Assembly (NCBI GenBank): GCA_954871525.1
Contig: OX940861.1
Span: 41,429,201 to 41,493,200 of the forward strand
Origin: Parietaria judaica
Lineage: Eukaryota > Streptophyta > Magnoliopsida > Rosales > Urticaceae
Length of the DNA stretch: 64,000 nucleotides
Direction: 5' to 3'
Within the stretch, counting starts at the first letter, position 1, and every line of letters starts with the position of its first letter. Below are positions 48,302 through 60,700 of this stretch, in pieces. A model generated the notes under the pieces. It ran no database searches. It saw only the letters and a list, made by a program, of their open reading frames with translations, and was not told the origin of the DNA. Both the position numbers and the translations under genes were made by a program.

Positions 48302-48515
48302 TTTGTAGGGGGTTCAAAAAAAAAGTGAAGGAGAAAAACCTATGTACTCACAAAGATATCAATATACAAGTGCAATTTTCACCATATTGTCCTCGCCTTT
48401 GAGTGTTCCTAGTTATTAAACGAGAAAAGCCGAACCTCTTTCTTTAAAAGCAAGGGTTAATCCTTGTGATTGTTGAGTGTACAAAACGCCCTCACCACTA
48501 TTCATTAACAGTACA

Positions 48516-48924
48516 TTTTTTTAACACTTCAATGAAATATTTTAAAAATAATTAATTCAACATATTCAACGTCGGGCCTGTATTCCGTGCTTCCTATTCC
48601 CGATGGAGGCCCGACGGAGAGGCCCCTCCCGAGTTTATTGCGCGACGGGCCGATTGCGCTTTAGGCATTGTCCGTCTAAAATCAGACATTAATGTTGTAG
48701 GATAAGGTTTCGATATAATAGTCTTTCGTGACCCCGGTGTACGCCATGGAACCGGACTCCGGGAACGGAATTAAAAATCGAGGTTGTGCCTCAAATTATC
48801 TACTGGCTGTCAAAAGAAGTGCACAGAGTCTAGCGTGGTCTTGCCCGCAGACAATCCTTTTCCAATCTCTTTCCCGGCGATCACTCTCGGAGGCAATTCT
48901 CCAGAAGAAGAAGAAGGTACTTCC
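48516..48924 (+). promoter_or_regulatory. Promoter and leader of the PWI/RRM gene
   Basis: Contains a GC-rich stretch at about 48575-48665. An in-frame upstream ATG at 48784 would add 47 residues to the next protein; the added part shows no domain, so I prefer the ATG at 48925. Confidence 0.4.
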
Positions 48925-51900
48925 ATGGAGTTCTTCTCTGCAAACCCTAAGTACTTCAAAATCCGTCGCAGTTCGTTACTCGCATCCTCGAAGCTCAAAC
49001 CCGCCATCTCCGCCAAGCTTTCGCGCTTCCTCCCCGAACTCACCGACGACGTTTTTGCTGTAAAAACACGTTTCCATTTCCTCTTTTTTTCGAAGTATTA
49101 ACGTCTGTTTGGTTTTGATAGACATGTGTGTGCTTGCGTTTGTGTTTATATGCATGTATGTATAGGAATACATCACTGTGCTGGTCTGCAATGGAAAGAA
49201 TCAGTACCAAGCGAGAGAGGATTTGGATGCTTTTCTCGGGGAAAGGAGCGAAGAGTTTGTTTCTTGGTACACCAAACTGTCGAACTCCCTGGTTCTCTTG
49301 ATTTTTTTTTGGAAATGTTATCAGAATGAGTTGAAAATTTGCATAGTTAGGATTTTGTTTGAGCAAATTGTCTAAAATTTTGCTACATGATGAAGTTATT
49401 CTTGTATAGAGATTTATCATAGCTTACTTTTGCAAGTATTATCATATTAGATGCTAAATTTTCATACCATTTCCTTGAAAAGTTTTTTGAAACTGTTTTT
49501 TAGTTGTTGTGTTGTCGAAAATCGTTGGCAATGAAGTCTAGTTTTTGCATCTTTTTCATGTTGAGCATGTCTTCTGTTTCGTTTCGTTGTTTAGGTGTTA
49601 ACAGTTTGTTACTCAGGTTGTGTTTGTGCATGGTTATATATCCTTGTTATTATGTTTGCTGCAGGTTATGGGGTTATGTGTTCGAGTGCGTTCATCCTGG
49701 AAGAAGCTTAAAGAATCGTGAAGGCTCTTCCAGTCGTCCAAGAAATAGTGATAGAGACGCTGACGCGAGAACTAGACGTACTACTCACCGCACAGAGGAC
49801 TTGTTGGTATTATTAATACCCACAACTCTGGTTTTGCTGAGCCATTTAAAGTTAACTTCGATCTCGTGGTTATCTGGGGTTTCAAATTGACGATGATTGA
49901 TATTCATTGCAGGCTTGCAACAAGGAGATCTCAGATAAAGTTTCTTGTGCGGAAAGAAACTTAGCTGATAGAGATCATGGCGTTCTTAATACAAAGAAAC
50001 CCAAACAGGTTCTACCTAACCGGGTTTTCTATGGACTTAAAAGCAAGTCTTTTGTCCTTTGTTTTAGAATTTTCTCGTTGAACCACAGGTTCATGATCGT
50101 GAAGTTCTCCCCGAGCTGAAAGAGATTGCATATTTTTCAACAAGAGATCCGCCTCGAAAAAATTCGCTCTCTTTTGAATCAGGTACTATTTTTGTGCCCT
50201 AGATACTGTTTTTGCTCCAGTTTTTACAGTTTAGATCTGCATTTTGTTGCAGAATACATGCTCTTTTGAGATAAAATATATAGTGTCCATAGTTTTACTT
50301 TTTCCATTTGCAGATCATCCTAGTTTTAAAAGGGGTTGTATAAGCACTTCATTAATCTCAGCAGGAAAATATTCTGCTCCAACTGAAAGGCCACAAGTTA
50401 GCGTATGGGATAGGCTGGGCAAACCGTCTAATGGCATTGACGACAAGAACCAAGAGGAGAAAGTCCCTATCATGCGCGCATCAATAGCATGCGGTCTTGA
50501 AGGTGAAGCTTCCTTGCTTAACAAGGGATCTGAAGATCTTAAACGTGATGAGAATGGGAAGCTGCAGAATTATGTCTCTCGGACATTTGATCGAGATTCT
50601 TCAAGCAATATGCGAAGAAAGAGGCTCTTGAGGGAAACTGGTGGAAACCCTAGTTCTTTAAAGGAGAATAGGATGTCGGTATCTTCAATCAGTGAAAGTC
50701 CTCAGGAGCTCAAGAAATCTAAGTTGTCCTCCAAAGATTTGGTCATTCCTCTAAGCTTTACTTCTGTACAATCCTTTTCCTTTAGTATCTTCTTATCAAC
50801 ATGGAATGTGATGTTGTGTCTAATCTTGAGATGTTCGGGCTACAATAAATATGAGTGATATTATTAAGTGTATATCATGTTTATCTGCAGAAAATGATTG
50901 AAGTGAAGCAGAAATTGGATAAAGTAGCGATGGAATTGTCCGAGCTCCGGTCAAAGCAGGTCAATATAAAAATGGATGGAAAATCTTGTCAAATGTCAAA
51001 TCCAAGTAACCACTGTATGATCTCTTTACTTGAAGCAGTTTCCGATCGACTCTTTTGCTCATCACTTCTATCATACACATAACTACTTCCAGCATTCTTC
51101 GGTTCGGTTTTCTCAAATTATGTTTTGAGTTCCATGTAGTCTTTGTTAGACTTATAAACAACATGCGTTGGCTCTTAGAAACAAAATGAATGATTATCTT
51201 AAACGGGTTCTTTACTTTAAGCGGGTTCGTTTTCTATTCGCAGGTGAATTAACGAGTTTGGAGGAAGATATTGACTCGAGAACTATATTTGTTTCAAATG
51301 TAAGTTCGAAAGACGGTTTCTTAATTCAATTATTAGACTACTCATTTGTTGGTCATCATCTCGAGCTGCTACGAATTCGTACCAGGTTTCTGCTCTTTCA
51401 CTCGTTTTAGCGAGCCTTACAATTGACTATTCTGCAAGGATTGCGTGTGTCTATAGATTATTTTCCGATAATGCCAATATTCATTTCATCTGATGATAAT
51501 ATCTCTTAAAGCTTAAGCATAAGAAAGGATAATTAGCGTAATGACATGGATAGTTAACAACCTTCTTATACTTTTTGTTGAATTGGTCACAAAACAGGTA
51601 CACTTCGCAGCAACTGAGGACACATTGTCATTGTTTTTTGCTCCATGCGGTGTTATTGTTGACGTAGTTAAAACCATTGATCTAGTAACTGCTAAACCGA
51701 ATGGGTAATTTCTGTTGAATCGTTAGAAAGTAATTATATTCATCCAGTTTTTGACACTATTTCACTATTTTCCCAGTTCTGCTTATGTTACTTTTGCCAG
51801 CAAGGATTCTCTTGACAGAGCTCTAGAATTGAGTGGGACCACATTTTTTTCGAGGATCGTGAAGGTATTTCCTATTCCTTAAATATACTGAGATTGATTG

Positions 51901-52611
51901 TTAAGGACAGAGAATCGTAGTATTCCAAATTAGATTCACATAATTGTGGTAAAAAAAAATCGGAATTTTCTTTTAACCAAATGCAAAATTAAAGTTTTGA
52001 GACGGCCCCGAATGCTTAATACCAGTACCTCTTTCCATTATATATTATACAATCTTCTTACTAATCTACCTTGTCTAGAATAATTAAATTATGGAAAGAA
52101 TAATAATTTATAAACTAATAAGCATGAACTTCTCCAACGTATACCATTTATGTTTTCATTTGCAACATTCTACTATGGTCCCAGGTTGTCAGTTTCGTCA
52201 CGTGACTAGAACCGAGAAAACCGAATTTTACTCAAGTGTCTTACTCTAAATCCTAGACAGGAACTACCCTGAAATTACGACTAATTTTCTGAATAATGAT
52301 TGGCTACTTTTGTCATTGATTTAGGGTCTCTTGAATTGACCATCCATTACAACCTAATGACCCGGACCCAAACCTTAAAACCTAATCACCCAAACCCTAA
52401 AATGTAGCATAATATGGCATAATTATTAAGCTAATAAACATAATTAAACCGTGACTAATGTTAATACATTGTGATGTAGGTGTCGAGAATGGAAGAACAG
52501 AAGCCGTTCCAAGCATCCTCACTGAGCAGCCACGTGAATTCCAATCACGACAAACCGAGCTATTCGGCATTTCGTCTTCAATGGAGGAGAGACCATATTG
52601 ATTGTGCTTGA
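48925..52611 (+). CDS. PWI-like and RRM domain RNA-binding protein
   Basis: Probable nuclear mRNA-binding protein resembling Arabidopsis At3g12640 and, at its N-terminus, the Nab2/ZC3H14 PWI-like fold. Proposed exons: 48925-49059, 49166-49266, 49665-49806, 49913-50008, 50089-50182, 50314-50741, 50891-51005, 51244-51299, 51598-51704, 51777-51864, 52480-52611; the frame closes exactly at 497 aa. The PWI-like part is residues ~12-90 (LPELTDDVFA, EYITVLVCNGKNQYQAREDL, DAFLGERSEEFVSWLWGYVF). A Ser/Lys/Arg-rich low-complexity middle follows. A coiled-coil-like helix is at ~333-355 (MIEVKQKLDKVAMELSELRS). The RRM is at ~381-455 with RNP2 IFVSNV and RNP1 GSAYVTFA. Exons 4-7 have weaker donors (for example GTCATT at 50742) and could be spliced differently. 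Function in Arabidopsis is poorly known; a role in poly(A) RNA handling is inferred from the domains. Confidence 0.85.
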
Positions 52612-53379
52612 GGGCCCTAACAAAGCTCGTTGCTCGTAATCAATACACTAACAATGCGGGACTCTAGTTTTGCTAGGAAAATGCTCGGAAATCGTTCCGA
52701 ACACAAGAGATACTAACCTTGAAAATCTCGGGTTCCCTGAGAAGATCAAACTATTTTCAGGTTTTGATCTTAAAACATATACCACATACCACACTATCAT
52801 CTTCATGCACGGAAATTTCGGACATGAGACAGTTTGGAAATTGAGATTAAAGGGTGAGATAGGTTTTGTAACTGTAATCAGTTCTCTATCTCTTAATGTT
52901 CGATTTTCTCGAAAAGTAGGTGTAGAAAATTCTGCTAATGCCATTCTAGTTTAATTAACAGGTTTTAGTTCTTGCTTCTTAAAAACATACTGCACACATG
53001 TAGTTTAAGGAGTGAATGTGGCCAATTTGGTTATGTAAAAGTCGCCTCTGAAGACGGGAACGCCTGATTACGAGGAACACGAGTTAGGCTCACTTTCGGA
53101 ACAAAAAGTAGGTTTTAATTTGAACTACTTGTACAAGTCGTCTTATTGATGTTAAATTGTGCAGAACATCATGTTTTTGAGTCTTGCTTGTCCTGCAAGT
53201 TACACCGTTTTGACTAGATTAGTGATTAGCTTTGTTTTTTTTTTAGTATTATATTATGTGAGTGAGTGAAAGACCAAGCTTGGTATGTAAAAGTGGCCTC
53301 GGGTTTAGCTTGGTAGACTTTGTTGAAGTGAAAGTGTAAGTCAAAACGACCACAATAATTTCTACACCAAACAAGCATT

Positions 53380-53442
<63 letters not shown>

Positions 53443-54532
53443 TATATACTTCATTTCCCACCCAACAATAACTCGTATTCCCCTTCTAGTCTATCAAGGA
53501 CTAATGATTATTTTATGATGGGAGATCAATTCTAGTCCTCTAATTTTGACTTTTTAGTCTTTGTTTGGTCATTTATTTTGTAAATGACCATATGACACTC
53601 TTAATTTTGTTCATATTTAGTCTTCTGGTTAGATTTCTGTTTTTTATTTTTTTCTCCTTACAAAAGAATATTTTTTGTGTTAGTAATTTTGGGGCTAAAT
53701 AAATCTTCGAATTTTGTGTGTGTTTTGTATATTGTTCTTTAATAGGCCCCAAAAACTAATAGAGAATTTATTTAGCCCAAGATTACCAACACACAATACA
53801 TAATTCATAATTGATTCTCTTATATGTATATATATATATATGTGTGTGTATAATTTTAGTGTTGATTTCACTCTTTGTTTTAAAAATTACTCACTGTCAA
53901 TTAACATAACTTTTAACATTTAATTTAAAAATATATAAAATCTTTTTAAATTTATTATTAAGTGAAATAACAAAAAAAAAAATCGTTTTTAAAAAAAAAA
54001 AGACCTAAAATTTTTAGAATATTTTTTTATATTTAAAGAAAAAAACACCGATAATTTTTTTGTTAATCTATGATTAAAGGGTTAGTGATCTATACAAAAA
54101 TCACAAAGAAGGGATCATATTTTTGCTATTTTTGGAACGCAAGACCAAATCCGCACATCTATCTATCTATCGTAAACATCTACTTTTTCAAGTGATTAAA
54201 CTCGCACATTTTGTTTTTATAAAAGAAGAGCTAATAGTGCCATTTATTCTTTATTATTTTGGATTTTAATCCACAATTTTGATCTACTCTTAATTGGTAG
54301 CGTCTAAATTTTGGCGTGGGCGCAAGTTTCTTGCTTTAATTTCTGGTCAAATTTTTGAAAAGCGATGAGATCGTCATAAATATTAATATGCATGAGATTC
54401 TAATTTCAATGTACAATTTCAACATATGACTAATGGATAACAGTTACAAATTACAACATCTTAAGTTAAATTGTTTACACAAACTTCTAATTACTGGCTG
54501 TCACACAACCAAGACCGTACTGTTAAACAGTG
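52612..54532. other. Spacer between the PWI/RRM and EXO70 genes
   Basis: 3' UTRs of two convergent genes plus AT-rich DNA. A compound microsatellite lies at 53382-53443. A 94-aa ORF at 52670-52954 shows no family I know. No gene claimed. Confidence 0.4.
53382..53443. repeat. Self-complementary (TAA)n(TTA)n microsatellite
   Basis: About 13 TAA units run directly into about 7 TTA units. The two halves are reverse complements, so the tract can form a hairpin. Confidence 0.95.
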
Positions 54533-56365
54533 TCATAAGGCAGTGAGAGTGACCCGAAACCGGTTCGCCACGACGTTCTTGATTTGCGCCCCGCTGCAGA
54601 ACATAGAGCTCAGCTTCTTCTCCAACCTCTGCGCGGTCTCTTCTTCGACCGGAGCCTCGCAATGCTTCACGTAGTTTCTGTAAGGTGGCACGACGGTCTG
54701 CACTAAGAGCCGGCACACGTTCTGCCTCAAGCTCTCGTCCGTAATCACCCACTTCGAGTGCTTCTCGAGCCTCTCGTCGATCGCTTCATTCAGCGAGGAA
54801 ACCGAAACTAGTCCTTTGCGGTTTAGAAGAGGCAGCATCTCTCCCCAGCTCTCCTTCAAGTAGCTCGCTGCGTACAAGTCTCGGTAGTGCTCGTGCGCGC
54901 TCAGCCACTCCTCGCCCATGACGACGCCGAGCCTCGTGCCTTTCAGGCTGCAGAAGTGGCAGTGGTTGTTCATCATGAAGAGGCGCGAGTGCGACGTGTC
55001 CGCGTAGGCTTTCGACCATTCGTCCAAGTTCAGCCCGATCTCCTTCATTATTGTTCGGATGTGGTCTGGGACGAGACTCTCTTTGGAGAATGCCTCATTC
55101 TTCCACTTCCGGTCGATGCTCAACACCTCAGTCAAGGCCGCCTCGTAGAAGTCGGAGAGGAGTCGGTTGGAGAGTTCGGTCACGAAGCTCACGAGCTTTG
55201 GGACGCTGCCGTCGGGAGGAGAGGAGAATTGCCTTTGGAGCGCCACTTGCTCAGGGAGTTCCAGGAAGATGAGGCAAACTTTCTCCACGATGTTCTTCAC
55301 GAGATCTCTAGTCAGGGCTTGGATTTCCGAGCAGGCCTCGGAGCCGAAGATCCAGCTGAATTCCGGTCTCAGCCCGTTGAGGGCTTTGAAGATTTCTAGC
55401 AGCCTAAGGAGCTTGATTGGGTCCTTCTTGATCTTAGTAATTTTTATTCCGAATCGGAGGAATGAAAGGATTCCGGATTCGATAGCAATCTTCGCGAAAC
55501 TGTCAATCCAAACCTCGCCTGAGTCGGCCTTTTCGAATACTTTTCTGCAGAGTTCGTGCTCGGGCCTGAACACGCTCTTCACCGCCATGTCCAAATGCCT
55601 GCCCCATCGCTCGACGTAACTCTCTATGAGCTCCATATCATCGTATCCGGTTACTTGTATGTCAAGGTACACCAAATCCAGAGCTCCCAAGCGAATTCTA
55701 GCGTTCGAGACCCGAGCTCGAACAAAAAACGACACGCAGTTATCGAGCCGGTCATTAGCCTCTAACCTCTCAATGACTGCGTGAAGCTTCTGAATCAGCA
55801 TTGATGTCATATCAGCCTTCTCCATTATCAGCCTTCTGAACTCGTCTTCGAGCTCGTCCAACGCAGAGTAGATTGGCCCTCCTTCGAAACGTGAACGTCT
55901 CTCCATGTCGTGCAGCTTCTCTAAGCAGCCAAGAGATTGCTTCAGCCCCAAGAAACGCCCGTCAATGGCGACGAGCGAAAGAATCTCCTCCACCCAATGA
56001 ATCAACAACTCGCAGTTACTCGACAGAAACTTCAACGTCTCTTCGAGCCTCTGCACAACAGAGACGTAAGCAAAGAGATCGGCACGTGGGTCAGAGACGA
56101 GCAGAGAGCTCTCGAGCTCGCGAACAGCATCATTCACTCGCACAAGTGCAGCGACCGGACCAACGACACACTCGATCTGACTCCGCACAGCGCTCCGAGT
56201 GCTCTCATGGACAACCAAGTGCCTGATTTGAGCTTCCAAGTTTGGCAAAGTTCGCCCGATCTCTCGCAATCTCACGGCTGTCTCGTTCAACGCAATCGAA
56301 ATGTGCGTGGATTTCTGTAAGCCCGACTTGAGCAGCCGCCGAGCAGCGTCTATTCTCTCGTCCAT
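54533..56365 (-). CDS. EXO70: Exocyst complex component EXO70 family protein
   Basis: Intronless 610-aa member of the plant EXO70 family. EXO70 is the exocyst subunit that binds phosphoinositides and tethers secretory vesicles to the plasma membrane; plants have many paralogs. The N-terminal ~190 residues are helical and coiled-coil-like (MDERIDAARRLLKSGLQKST, LDELEDEFRRLIMEKADM). The Exo70 core runs from about residue 235 (YDDMELIESYVERWGRHLDM, SFAKIAIESGILSFLRFGI, KKDPIKLLRLLEIFKALNGL) to the C-terminus (VPKLVSFVTELSNRLLSDFY, FMMNNHCHFCSLKGTRLG, VVPPYRNYVKHCEAP). Full-length by family standards, no internal stop. Overall similarity is nearest to EXO70A-type sequences in my memory, but EXO70A genes have many introns, so I do not assign a subclade. 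The start at 56365 is the first ATG of the frame and matches the usual N-terminal length. Confidence 0.93.
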   Translation of the reverse strand: MDERIDAARRLLKSGLQKSTHISIALNETAVRLREIGRTLPNLEAQIRHLVVHESTRSAVRSQIECVVGPVAALVRVNDAVRELESSLLVSDPRADLFAYVSVVQRLEETLKFLSSNCELLIHWVEEILSLVAIDGRFLGLKQSLGCLEKLHDMERRSRFEGGPIYSALDELEDEFRRLIMEKADMTSMLIQKLHAVIERLEANDRLDNCVSFFVRARVSNARIRLGALDLVYLDIQVTGYDDMELIESYVERWGRHLDMAVKSVFRPEHELCRKVFEKADSGEVWIDSFAKIAIESGILSFLRFGIKITKIKKDPIKLLRLLEIFKALNGLRPEFSWIFGSEACSEIQALTRDLVKNIVEKVCLIFLELPEQVALQRQFSSPPDGSVPKLVSFVTELSNRLLSDFYEAALTEVLSIDRKWKNEAFSKESLVPDHIRTIMKEIGLNLDEWSKAYADTSHSRLFMMNNHCHFCSLKGTRLGVVMGEEWLSAHEHYRDLYAASYLKESWGEMLPLLNRKGLVSVSSLNEAIDERLEKHSKWVITDESLRQNVCRLLVQTVVPPYRNYVKHCEAPVEEETAQRLEKKLSSMFCSGAQIKNVVANRFRVTLTAL

Positions 56366-57770
56366 GGCTTCGATTAAGGCTTTTGTTTTGTGGTGAGATT
56401 AGAGTTAAAAGCAGGGCTGTCATGGCAGTTTCTTTACTCATGTTCTACTTTCTTCACCAAACTTACCAAAACAATTTAAAACAAACAATTGCTTGGAAGC
56501 CTCAACCACCATGCTTTCAAGCTTCCTGGGATTCAATTCATAGCAAGTCAAGTCAATAAATTAATTCAATAATAATAAAATCATGCATGATAATTGGATT
56601 AAAATTTGATGAATATATAAACATATCTTAAGAATTACATATAATTTAGTGTACAAAAAATCAAGGTAATTTTTTTTTTTTTTAATGTAAAAAAGTTAAA
56701 GATATATTTGAACAAATTGTAGAAAATATATATATATATATATATTTTTTTCCATTAACGTTTCAAGATCAATATAATCGAAAGCAGAAAAACAATATTA
56801 TATTATAAAAGAAAAATCACATTTTAAATACTTTTTTATTCCTTGATACCCTTCAGATTCAACTGAAAAGGAAATGTGTTGATAGGGATATTTAAGTCAA
56901 GATAATTGCTTAGAAAATGAATATAGTGAAATAGTACTAGATTTCTTTGTCGTACCTCAATGATTATAGTATTATTATATTATTATAATAATCTAATTAA
57001 TCTGAAGAAGAAGAAAAACTAGTACCTTCTTGAGGAACATAAATATGCAGTTTCTTCTGTGATGTTCTCTGGAAACAAAAAAATTAAAGATTTTCTTTGG
57101 CTTCTAAATAAGTTTTTAGCTTCTCCAAAAATTAGACCTATTCTTTAGTCAATATGAGGATTAGAAATAGGCGTTAGAATTCGCCAAATTTTATTTCTGT
57201 TTTTTTTTTTTTTTAATTTTTTTTTTTTTGGATTTTTCAATGTTTGTAACCATTGTGATTAATTTATACATACAAAATTGTAACAATGGCGTCCCGAACA
57301 AAGGTCGTACTCTTCATCTAAAATCGCACTCGGTTGGAGGACTCATATTTTTTTTCATGAGACTAGTCTTTCTTAAAAAAAAAAGTATATAAAAAAAATT
57401 GTAGAAAACATTTTGCCATTGACCAAATGTGTATTTACAATTAGTAAATAATAAGGGTAAACCATTAAAATCCTACCTAAATAAATTAACTAATAGAATA
57501 TGAGTATATATAATTACAGTGATATTCTTACACTCCTTTCAAGTTTGGTTGTTTATGCTATACAAATTGAATTTGGAACTAATTTTGGGCCTGGCCCGAT
57601 CCGACCCAATTTTGAACAGGTTTGATTGGGCGGGTTAAATTGGGATAAGTCTATAACGAGTTGGGTCGGGTCATCGGGTTAGGTCTAAAATGCTCACCTC
57701 CAGCTTAGATGAGCAATATCAACATTGACTTTTTTTCTGAACTGAAATGTTTTTATGATGCTTTATTCAA
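56366..57770. other. EXO70 promoter and AT-rich spacer
   Basis: The first few hundred bases upstream of the EXO70 ATG are its probable promoter. Beyond are T- and A-runs (56668-56684, 57201-57228), and at about 57585-57690 a block rich in GGGTCGG and CCGACCC with inverted pieces (GATCCGACCCAA against TTGGGTCGGGTC), possibly a small decayed MITE. No gene seen. Confidence 0.4.
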
Positions 57771-60700
57771 TCATGAAGCACATGCTTTATTCAACGAGTC
57801 TCGTGCCTTCGTGAGGAGGGAGGCCCGCAAGCTATCCGTCTCGGCATACTCGATCTTCCACCCCCGTTCGCGGGCAAAGAGAAGCCCCCGTCGCATCGCA
57901 ATGCACTCTCCGGTGAGTGCCGAGTCGACATGGTCGACTAAGGAAGCAATGACTCCCATGACTCGACCTTGGTGGTCTCGGACAACCGCTCCCACCGCTG
58001 CCCGTCTCGTCTCCCCGTCCCAAGCCGCGTCTACGTTGAGCTTGAGGCTCCCCGCAGCCGGCCCGGACCAAACCTTCGGAACCTCCTCCCTCGGCGACCG
58101 GTGTTTTTCCGTCGTGTGCGCACACCGCTTGAAACTTGTGAACCATCCGTCGACTTCTTCCACCCAAGTCTCTGAAGCCCGTACGCGATGCTCAAAGAGG
58201 CGAAGGTTGCGGTCGGACCACGCCGCCCAAATTAGCCCACAAAAGAGCTCGAAATGCGGTTTGGAAAGACTCTCGAGCGCCCGGTAGCACAACTCTCGAA
58301 ACGGAATCTCCCCCGTCTTTTCCACCCACCGGTGGATCGTCGATGATGCCCAAATGGCCTTGGCCCTCTCACACCCCCAAACGGCATGTGATGCGTCTTC
58401 CGGTAGCGCCCCGCAAAAGTTGCAAAAGGGTAGAACGTCTACCCCTCGGACCCGAAGTGCCCCGTTGGTCGGAAGAGTTTCCGACCACGCGCGCCACACC
58501 ATGTGCTTCACTTTCGCGGGGATCGCCGTGCCCCATAAAGCTTTCCACCAATTCAGCTCCCCCCGTCCCGAGCCCGAAGGTCCGCTCCGTGCTTCCGACC
58601 TAGCTAGTCGGTAACCGGATCGCACCGAGTAGATCCCGTTGTCTTCGTGGTGCCAAACAAGCCGATCTGGACCTTTCCCCACCGGGATCCTCAAGACAGC
58701 CTCCGTATCATAAGGGGTTAAAAGGGCCTCGACCCGAGAGAGGTCCCAATGGCCGTGGGAGACTAGATCGGCTACCCGCCATGGATACCCGTCGTCCGGA
58801 GTCTCCGAGGTGGCGAAGAAAGCCCCGGGCCGAGGGATCCAAGGTTGACCGTGGACCCGTACGTTGCCTTCCCCGATTTGCCATCTCGTGCCGCGTCTAA
58901 GCAAGTCTCGTCCCCAACACAGACTCTTGCAAAGGAACGAGGAGCGTCCATTGCAATTGAAGTCGAGGATCGAGGTATCGGGGTAGTACTTAGCTTTTAG
59001 AATCTGTGCTAAGAGACAATCAGGATTTTGGATGATCCGCCACGAAAGTCGTGCTACGAGGGCTCGGTTGAAATCACCCATGTCCTTGAAGCTCAAACCA
59101 CCTTCCTCTTTCGGCTTTGCTAGAACGTCCCATCTCCGCCAATGAATCTTTCTCGATTCCTCCGACCCACCCCACCAAAATCGAGCGGTCGTAGCGTGAA
59201 TATCTTTAATGGTGCGGACGGGGAGCCGGAAAAGACTCATGAGATAGGTAGGGATAGCTTGCACCACTGATTTGATCAAGACTTCTCGTCCCCCTGCCGA
59301 GAATAGTTTTGCTTTCCACGTCCCGAGATGCTTCTTAACCCGACTCGTAATCTTGCTGAAGACTGCGCACTTGTTTTTGCCGACGTGTACTGGAAGCCCG
59401 AGATAAGACTCGAGGTCCGGAACGGTCCGCATACCAAGCACCTGTGAGATGGATCCACCATGAGCCTCAACCACGTTTCGTGAAAAGCTCACCATAGAAT
59501 TCTCCGCGTTAACGGTTTGTCCGGTCCCCTTCTCGTAGACTTTGAGAACCCCGCTGATAGCTTGGCCGCACTCGACACTCGCCTCCCCGAAGATGATGCA
59601 ATCGTCCGCGAAGAGAAGATGTGTCACCGACGGGGCTTCTCGCCGACACGCAAAACCGTGTAGGAGACCAAGTCTCTCTTGCCCCCGAATGAGCGCAGAA
59701 AGGCCCTCCGCGCAGACTAGGAAGAGGTACGGCGACAGAGGGCAACCTTGCCGGAGTCCGCGGGACGGCGAGAAGGAGTTTCCGGTCCTTCCGTTGAGAA
59801 CGACGGAGAAGACCGGTGTTGAGATACAGTCCCGTACAACGCCTAGGATTCGCGGCCCGAACCCCATCCGATGCAACATTGCTTCCACGAACCCCCATTC
59901 GACCCGGTCGTAAGCTTTGCTCATATCGAGCTTTATGGCCATCGCCCCCTTCTTTTGATGATGGATTTGCCGGATAGAATGAAGAATCTCGTAGGCGATG
60001 GCGGCGTTGTCCGTAATCAAGCGTCCGGGGACGAAGGCGCTTTGAGCTTCCGAGATGACAGAGGCGAGGGCGCCTTTTATCCGGTTAGCGACTACTTTGG
60101 AGACGAGCTTGAGAAGCACGTTGCACAAACTTATCGGTCGATAATCTTGTACTCTCCTTGGGTTCTTCACCTTGGGCAAGAGAACGATGTTGGTGGCGTT
60201 CCATGCTCTCACACTCCTCCGCCCGTTAAGAACATCCAAACACTCTTCCTGGATCGTCGGCCCCACGGTCCCCCAAAGTTTTTGGAAAAAGACGGCGTGG
60301 AAGCCGTCGGGACCTGGCGCCTTCCGGGGGCCCATCGAGGAGAGGGCGGCATTGATCTCGTTCACGGTGAACCTCTCCTCGGTGATCTCCCGCTGCCCCG
60401 CCAAGATAGAAGCAACGTCCTCCGTCGTGATCAAGCCGAAATCCCTCTTCGAGGCGCCGTTCGAAGAGTAGATTTTTAAGAAGTATTTGTCGAGCACTTC
60501 TCGAACATCCTTCTCCGATGTCACCCATTCCCCGGTCTCGTTCAAGATACCTCGGATTTGGTTTTGCGTCCTCCGCCGCGTGGCACGAGCATGGAAGTAA
60601 GTCGTGTTCCTATCCCCTCCGCGTAACCAATCGGCCCTCGCCCGTTGCTTCCAATGATACTCTTCTACCACGAGGAGCGAATCTCGTTCCTCGTTTAAGG

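Larger units (their letters stand above)
47459..48515 (+). mobile_element. Solo LTR interrupted by a MITE
   Basis: Ends TGTACT and AGTACA form a perfect inverted repeat, flanked by TTTTT on both sides (47454-47458, 48516-48520). Inside are three ~45-bp tandem units (47558-47700) and a TATA box (TATAAAAGG, 47965-47973). Length is 1057 bp including a 306-bp MITE and its 8-bp duplication, so the original LTR was about 743 bp. The flanking duplication lies in a T-run, which weakens that evidence. No internal domain is seen. Confidence 0.55.
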
